A stretch of 10,298 bases of DNA from Bacteroidales bacterium UBA1725. Lineage in GTDB: Bacteria; Bacteroidota; Bacteroidia; Bacteroidales; UBA932. The DNA is taken from assembly GCA_002315815.1 (NCBI GenBank), contig DCIN01000089.1:1-10298 (forward strand), in the 5' to 3' direction. The notes beneath the pieces were generated by a model, which was given only the letters and a program-made list of their open reading frames with translations, was not told the DNA's origin and made no database searches. Both the position numbers and the translations under genes were made by a program. Below, piece by piece: positions 6,790-10,298 of the stretch (positions within the stretch are counted from its first letter, which is position 1; each line of letters starts with the position of its first letter).

Positions 6790-8140
6790 GTGCCAGTTCC
6801 GCAGCTTCCCTGTTCCGTCCCTCGCGCAAATATAGCCGGGTGAGACGGACCAGAGGATAAATGCGGCAAGGAACCATATAATGGGCGGTAAGGTATTCGG
6901 ACTCAGCCTTCCGGTATTCTCCAAGACCCTCATAGTCCCTTCCCATTATCACGTGAAAAATGGGATCGCTTGAGATTGCGGCACCTTCTGACAAAGTTTC
7001 CAGACTCGCCTCATATTCGCCTGACAGGAACTGGTCATATCCTTCGCTGTAAAGTTCCCTGAATCTGTCCGTCTGCGATGATTTCACTGCCAGCACAATG
7101 CCGGAGGCCAGACACACGGCAGCCAAAAACAGAGTGGCTGAAGAGAGGATGGCTGAAGAGAGATTGGCCAAAGGCAGGGTGGCAGAACGAACCTGAACCG
7201 GACGGGCGGAATCCCTGCCCGGATGACTGCGCCGCCCTGAGATGCTCAGAGCCGATGCGGCAAGCAGAATGCCGAAAAGTATATTGATTCGGGGAACGCT
7301 GAACGGATAGGAGGCAAAGGCAAAAACCGACCAGGCAACCATCCCTCCGGCATAAATGCTCCCCCTCCTGTACAGAAGAACGATTGCGGCCAGGAGAACC
7401 GAGATGAACAGCAGCATACCCGTCACACCATATTCCACTCCCACGTGAAGGTACTCGTTGAAGGCGTATTCCGGACATCCGGCCACCTCCACAACCTTGG
7501 CCGGAACATTGTCCAGATTGTTGCGGAAGAATTCCTCCTGAACCTTGCCGTAGGTGCCGAGAATGGTTCCCGACCCGGTTCCGAAAGGGTGTTCCGCAAT
7601 GGCGATGCTCTCAATCCTCCAGATATGCAGTCGTCCTATTGCAGAATCCTTCTTCAGGAAAAAGGCAGCTGCCGCACAGCATACCGCAAGCAGGCAGGCG
7701 AGCAGGACCAGCCGTGGATGGCTGCCAATCTTCTTTCCGATGTTCCGGTCACGGATGCAGGCGAGCAGCAGCGCAAGCAGCAAGGCAGCCCAGGAAATGC
7801 GGCTCATAGATGCCGGAAACACCAGAAAGCACAGGCAGAAAGACAAGCAGGCAGCAGTCATCATCACAGACCTGTACAAACCTTTGTGCCTCTTCCTGAA
7901 CTTGATGACGTAGGTCCCGGTCACCGCCATCGAAATGGCCAGAAAACCGCCGAAAGGACCGGGATTGTGAAAATTCCCTGTCATCACGAAGAATGCGTTG
8001 TGAGAGAATCCCCCCCCGAATGCCTGCACTATCCCACATACAGCCTCAACTGATGACCAGACACAGAAACATAAGAAAAAGATTGACTTGAAGAGGGCCG
8101 GACTCGCCACACAGCATTTGAAGTGATTCAGCTTTACCAT
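6686..8140 (-). CDS. O-antigen-ligase-like (Wzy_C) membrane protein with TPR-like C-terminus
   Basis: A 484-residue polytopic membrane protein. Wzy_C/WaaL-type marks: GNFHNPGPFGGFLAI at 56-70, SMSRISWAALLLAL at 111-124, and the large loop with RLHIWRIESIAIAEHPFGTGSG at 170-191, then AFNEYLHVGVEYGVTG at 226-241. Membrane segments continue to about 350. Residues about 355-455 are helical with TPR-like repeats (YDQFLSGEYEASLETLSEGA, then GLGEYRKAESEYLTAHY). The family joins or polymerises undecaprenyl-linked glycans, but Bacteroidales contain many such proteins of unknown substrate. The N-terminus is shorter than usual for the family, so some early membrane segments may be missing. It has its own -7 box and an inverted repeat before the ATG, carries a G8 tract at codons 42-44 and a 15-bp coding repeat, and overlaps lepB tail-to-tail. 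It is visibly more GC-rich than the propeller genes. Confidence 0.83.
   Translation of the reverse strand: MVKLNHFKCCVASPALFKSIFFLCFCVWSSVEAVCGIVQAFGGGFSHNAFFVMTGNFHNPGPFGGFLAISMAVTGTYVIKFRKRHKGLYRSVMMTAACLSFCLCFLVFPASMSRISWAALLLALLLACIRDRNIGKKIGSHPRLVLLACLLAVCCAAAAFFLKKDSAIGRLHIWRIESIAIAEHPFGTGSGTILGTYGKVQEEFFRNNLDNVPAKVVEVAGCPEYAFNEYLHVGVEYGVTGMLLFISVLLAAIVLLYRRGSIYAGGMVAWSVFAFASYPFSVPRINILFGILLAASALSISGRRSHPGRDSARPVQVRSATLPLANLSSAILSSATLFLAAVCLASGIVLAVKSSQTDRFRELYSEGYDQFLSGEYEASLETLSEGAAISSDPIFHVIMGRDYEGLGEYRKAESEYLTAHYMVPCRIYPLVRLTRLYLREGRNREAAELALKAAAMPANEKHLNMVQLRDEMIAVSDSLRTLSR
7134..7193. repeat. 15-bp imperfect coding repeat in the ligase-like gene
   Basis: Four consecutive 15-bp units on the plus strand: GTGGCTGAAGAGAGG, ATGGCTGAAGAGAGA, TTGGCCAAAGGCAGG and GTGGCAGAACGAACC. 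The first two differ at 2 bases; the later ones are more diverged. On the coding strand they give five-residue units (SATLP, LANLS, SAILS, SATLF) at about residues 319-338, at the start of the last membrane segment. Because the period is a multiple of three, unit gain or loss would keep the frame. Confidence 0.7.
8010..8017 (-). repeat. G8 homopolymer in the ligase-like gene
   Basis: Eight consecutive C on the plus strand read as G8 in the gene, within three glycine codons (residues 42-44, in QAFGGGFSH). Gain of one G would shift translation into a frame that stops at 7749, after about 130 codons. The tract sits in the first tenth of the gene, a usual place for contingency switching, but also a usual place for sequencing or assembly length errors. 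Confidence 0.6.
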
Positions 8141-8150
8141 ACAGAAACAT

Positions 8151-8171
8151 CGGTCAGGATTGTCCTGACCG
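8151..8171. promoter_or_regulatory. Perfect inverted repeat at the ligase-gene start region
   Basis: Arms CGGTCAGGA (8151-8159) and TCCTGACCG (8163-8171) are perfectly complementary around a 3-base centre. The element lies between the -7 box (8176-8183) and the ATG at 8140, covering the predicted transcription start. It could be an operator for a dimeric repressor or a 5'-leader hairpin. Read on the minus strand it is followed by ATGTTTCTG, not a T run, so it is a poor intrinsic terminator for the upstream thioredoxin-like gene. Confidence 0.65.
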
Positions 8172-8175
8172 AATG

Positions 8176-8208
8176 CAAATATACTCGTTTTTCTCTGGAA
8201 GTACCAAT
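8176..8208 (-). promoter_or_regulatory. Promoter of the ligase-like gene
   Basis: On the minus strand the -7 box TATATTTG (8176-8183) fully matches TAnnTTTG. A partial -33 element ATTG lies at 8205-8208, 21 bases upstream. It sits in the 79-bp gap after the thioredoxin-like gene, so the ligase-like gene can be transcribed independently of the second NVEALA cassette. The predicted leader is about 30 bases and consists mostly of the inverted repeat. Confidence 0.6.
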
Positions 8209-8219
8209 GCTTGAACTAT

Positions 8220-8738
8220 TCACAATTCTCTGCTTCTGGCTCTGTACAATTTGTGAAGAGACTCCCGGCCAAAAGGTTCACCCAACACAACAATCCTCCC
8301 GGATGAATCCAAAAGAAATGTCCTGTACCGGGCCTTGACTTTCAGCATACGGTTATTCTTCAGAAAGGTATTATCCTCATCATACCAAACTGGGAATGCA
8401 ACACCAAGATCGGCAAGAGTCTGGCGAATAAGAAACTCTTCATCCGGATAACAAACTGGCACCAATTCCACACCACACTCATCTGCCAGTTTTTTATAAT
8501 AAGGCAAACTCTGCATTGAACATCCTGTACAAGCAGAATGGCCATAATAGACAACAAGACATTCCTTCGACGGAGGTTGAGAGCCATCGCGGACAAAGCC
8601 ATCCACCGACAATTGTACCAAGCCATCCGGGAATGAGATATGCCGGAACATCAAACGTCTGACCTCCTGATTCCCGGCAAATAGAGAGCTACTGGATAAA
8701 ACCAGAGACATCAAGATAATAAATGTTGCCTTCCTCAT
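8220..8738 (-). CDS. Exported thioredoxin-like protein
   Basis: A 172-residue protein from the chosen start, beginning MRKATFIILMSLVLSSSSLF with a signal peptide likely cleaved near FAG-N. The thioredoxin-fold active site is seen as YYGHSACTGCSMQSLPYY: strand, then Cys70-Thr-Gly-Cys73 at the start of a helix, followed by VELVPVCYPDE and a later RYRTFLLDSSGRIV strand that matches the thioredoxin cis-Pro region in position. A third cysteine precedes the motif at 60. It probably acts as a periplasmic thiol-disulfide oxidoreductase or redox-linked partner. A longer frame starts at 8777 (MHLQRVKEK) but buries the signal peptide; the 8736-8738 ATG is preceded by GAAGGAAAAG. The start lies 50 bp inside the propeller gene, so the two are translationally coupled. 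A peroxiredoxin/AhpC-TSA-like function is an alternative. Confidence 0.75.
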   Translation of the reverse strand: MRKATFIILMSLVLSSSSLFAGNQEVRRLMFRHISFPDGLVQLSVDGFVRDGSQPPSKECLVVYYGHSACTGCSMQSLPYYKKLADECGVELVPVCYPDEEFLIRQTLADLGVAFPVWYDEDNTFLKNNRMLKVKARYRTFLLDSSGRIVVLGEPFGRESLHKLYRARSREL

Positions 8739-9819
8739 CCAAAAGATATACTTTTCCTTCACTCTCTGCAAATGCAATCCTTAAAGAAGATAATCCGGTC
8801 ATTAGATTGGCAATCAGATTGCCTTTATAGTCCCAGATACGTATAAGGGAATTCCAAGACTGTCCTTCATCAAAATCTACTGCCAGGATTCCGCAAAAAA
8901 GTTGTACAAAGTAACGGCTGCCTGCATCGACGTCAAGCGAAGTAGCTGTTAATACTTTCCGCAAATCATAATCTGTAAAACCGGAGAGATCATCCAAGAA
9001 AAGACTTGAGCTCTCTCTTACGAGCAGTGAATGCCCTGTTTTCAAATCAAGAATAACCGAAGCATCGAGCAAGGTAGAAGCGAGCACGGCCATACTACCA
9101 TCCTTGGAGACTCGTTCAACTCCCTGATAATATGAAATAGCAGATGAATTCTTAGATCCCTTATCAAAATGCGGGAAAATCCTATAATCCTTGACACGGG
9201 AATCTGACACCATTCTGGATATCGGAGGATCAATAAATCCATCCCGTGGATCTTTGTACGACAATCCAGCACAGACAAAAGTGAAGTCTTTCATTGGAAA
9301 AGGATTAATCCAGGTATAAGACAATTCATTCTTAGGCAAATAGTCCCTTTTCTTTCTGATTTCTTCAAATACAGCGTGACCCTCTTTAAGTGAACGGCTC
9401 AGATTGAAAGCACCGATGAAATCATAGTTACTCAGGAATAATATCAAATCTCCAGATTCGTTCGTCACCGACCATTTGTCAGAACCAGGGATATTAAGGA
9501 ACTCATTAGGTCCACGGCCTATCGAACCGCACTTCAAAAGTGATGCACCATTACTCTTATCGATGATATTAATGTAATGAGTCTTGTCTCTGGTGAGAGT
9601 CAAAAGATAGTCTCCGGCATCAACCATATATGAAGCATTCTCAACTGTTGTTAAAAGAACAAGAGAATCGGACATATCAAGAGGTGACGGAGCAAGATAT
9701 GTAATCTCCTCATCCACACAGCAAAGCTTGCTGCCAGTATGCGAGCAAGAAAGAGCACCGAAAAAGATAACGGTGCTCAATATTACAAAAATCAAAGAAT
9801 TATTATTCCGCTTTAACAT
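8689..9819 (-). CDS. 6-bladed beta-propeller lipoprotein (second cassette)
   Basis: A 376-residue lipoprotein. The start at 9817-9819 (MLKRNNNSLIFVILSTVIFF) gives a proper signal peptide with lipobox GALSC and lipidated Cys25; a longer frame from 9885 adds 22 residues inside the NVEALA gene and is rejected. Propeller features parallel the first cassette: an early blade with GDYLLTLTRDKTHYINIIDK, then CGSIGRGPNEFLNIPG (compare GSVGRMDNEYIRLTD in the other copy) and closing blades RIWDYKGNLIANLM and GKVYLLDEEGNIYYLDVSG. Overall sequence similarity to the first propeller looks low beyond this shared motif. The gene overlaps the upstream NVEALA gene by 17 bp and the downstream thioredoxin-like gene by 50 bp, so it is the middle of a tightly coupled operon. 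Function unknown; ligand binding or sensing is inference. Confidence 0.85.
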   Translation of the reverse strand: MLKRNNNSLIFVILSTVIFFGALSCSHTGSKLCCVDEEITYLAPSPLDMSDSLVLLTTVENASYMVDAGDYLLTLTRDKTHYINIIDKSNGASLLKCGSIGRGPNEFLNIPGSDKWSVTNESGDLILFLSNYDFIGAFNLSRSLKEGHAVFEEIRKKRDYLPKNELSYTWINPFPMKDFTFVCAGLSYKDPRDGFIDPPISRMVSDSRVKDYRIFPHFDKGSKNSSAISYYQGVERVSKDGSMAVLASTLLDASVILDLKTGHSLLVRESSSLFLDDLSGFTDYDLRKVLTATSLDVDAGSRYFVQLFCGILAVDFDEGQSWNSLIRIWDYKGNLIANLMTGLSSLRIAFAESEGKVYLLDEEGNIYYLDVSGFIQ

Positions 9820-10120
9820 AACAATAACCTGCTCTACCAAATACTTTAGTTGAATTTGTATCACCGCATTTATAGATAGTACCAATTGGATTAGTAGGAG
9901 CTGACCATTGCATTACTGTATTATCATGACAAATAGGTCTTTCACTACCATGTCTTCCCATTTCATAACAACATATTACATTAATTCCACCATCATAATC
10001 ATCATCAGATAAGGCTTCGATGGTCTCAATAATGTACACATTCCTCTTTGATGTAAGAGCAACAACAGCAACAGCCAGCACTATCAACAGGGCTGCACAA
10101 GCGATGAATTTTGACTTCAT
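9803..10120 (-). CDS. NVEALA-family small cysteine-containing secreted protein (second cassette)
   Basis: A 105-residue protein starting MKSKFIACAALLIVLAVAVV, with a hydrophobic segment at about 5-22. The NVEALA motif appears in degenerate form as TIEALS (33-38) and is followed at once by acidic residues (DDDYDGG), as in the first copy. The presumed mature part has five cysteines, at 50, 51, 64, 85 and 100, with Gly/Pro/Thr-rich spacers, which suggests disulfide bonding after export. Apart from the leader pattern it shows no visible similarity to the first-cassette NVEALA protein. It is the first gene of a three-gene operon with the propeller (17-bp overlap) and the thioredoxin-like protein. 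Family role is unknown. The call rests on the motif, the hydrophobic leader, the promoter shared with the other copy and the propeller neighbour. Confidence 0.72.
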   Translation of the reverse strand: MKSKFIACAALLIVLAVAVVALTSKRNVYIIETIEALSDDDYDGGINVICCYEMGRHGSERPICHDNTVMQWSAPTNPIGTIYKCGDTNSTKVFGRAGYCYVKAE

Positions 10121-10224
10121 ATTATAATCGTTTTAGTAAATAGTAAATCTCAAGAGAGAGTTTCCGAATTCCCCGGTACAAACTAATCCTCTTACAATTA
10201 GCAAGCCGGACCAGCAATTATTTG

Positions 10225-10254
10225 CAAACCTAAAAAAAAAAAGACATCTCCAAA
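10225..10254 (-). promoter_or_regulatory. Promoter of the second NVEALA cassette with an 11-T spacer tract
   Basis: Read on the minus strand: -33 TTTG (10251-10254), an 18-base spacer (10233-10250) and -7 TAGGTTTG (10225-10232), both full consensus matches. Eleven consecutive T (10232-10242) lie in the spacer. The -33 box is inside AAATTTGGAG, shared with the first cassette promoter. The predicted leader is about 95-100 bases; it lacks a Shine-Dalgarno sequence and is A/T-rich just before the ATG, normal for Bacteroidota. Confidence 0.75.
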
Positions 10255-10255
10255 T

Positions 10256-10268
10256 TTTACTGAGTAAA
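10256..10268. promoter_or_regulatory. TTTACT-G-AGTAAA palindrome beside the -33 box
   Basis: A 13-base palindrome with 6-bp arms starts 2 bases from the -33 box, a position suited to an activator. AGTAAA half-sites recur nearby at 10274-10279 and in the leader at 10135-10148 (AGTAAATAGTAAAT). The first cassette promoter lacks this palindrome, so if it is functional it would be specific to the second cassette. AT-rich sequence makes chance likely. Confidence 0.3.
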
Positions 10269-10298
10269 TCTTTAGTAAAGGGAAAAAAATAAGTTGGT

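Noticed and set aside
7445..8053. A 202-codon plus-strand frame opposite the ligase-like gene
   Set aside because: The opposite frame has clear membrane segments and Wzy_C motifs; this one is a composition shadow in GC-rich DNA.
8151..8171. Intrinsic terminator for the second cassette
   Set aside because: The hairpin has a good stem but no T run on the minus strand and lies after the next gene's -7 box.
1..10298. Insertion sequence, prophage, CRISPR array, tRNA or rRNA
   Set aside because: No transposase, integrase or phage-like proteins, no regularly spaced repeats with unique spacers, and no tRNA or rRNA signature were seen on either strand.

Overview
The window looks like chromosome of a member of the order Bacteroidales (Bacteroidota). 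Three things point there. First, gene content: two NVEALA-family small secreted proteins, each followed by a 6-bladed beta-propeller lipoprotein, is a gene pairing I associate with this order. Second, promoters: several start regions carry the Bacteroidota -7 element TAnnTTTG, twice with a well-placed TTTG -33 element. Third, Shine-Dalgarno sequences are absent or weak. I cannot name a genus.

Layout, left to right. Positions 1-1791 (minus strand) hold a first cassette: NVEALA protein, beta-propeller lipoprotein, then the start of a further lipoprotein cut by the window edge. Positions 1987-4239 (minus) encode a CPA2-type cation:proton antiporter with two C-terminal RCK_C domains. A divergent promoter region of about 130 bp separates it from a plus-strand block at 4374-6789: an HD-domain hydrolase, an SGNH/GDSL-type exported hydrolase and a type I signal peptidase. 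The last two probably form one operon. The signal peptidase gene runs tail-to-tail into, and overlaps by 104 bp, a minus-strand O-antigen-ligase-like membrane protein with a TPR-like tail (6686-8140). Upstream of that, on the same strand, lies a second cassette (8220-10120): NVEALA protein, beta-propeller lipoprotein, thioredoxin-like exported protein, joined by short overlaps.

The most interesting signal is the pair of NVEALA/propeller cassettes. Their proteins differ, but both are preceded by the same promoter architecture: AAATTTGGAG (containing the -33 TTTG), a further 5 bases, then a run of eleven T that merges into a TAG-beginning -7 box, with an identical 18-base spacing. A homopolymer inside a promoter spacer is a classical candidate for slipped-strand phase variation. 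The inference, not shown by sequence alone, is that these cassettes are co-regulated units exporting a cysteine-containing small protein together with a surface or periplasmic propeller lipoprotein and, in the second cassette, a disulfide-active thioredoxin-fold protein. Further possible variation sites are a G8 tract and a 15-bp coding repeat in the ligase-like gene, and a 31-bp repeat over the stop codon of the HD gene.

No rRNA, tRNA, CRISPR array, insertion sequence or integrase was seen. All gaps longer than about 75 bp are described in the feature list; no gene-free stretch exceeds 300 bp.
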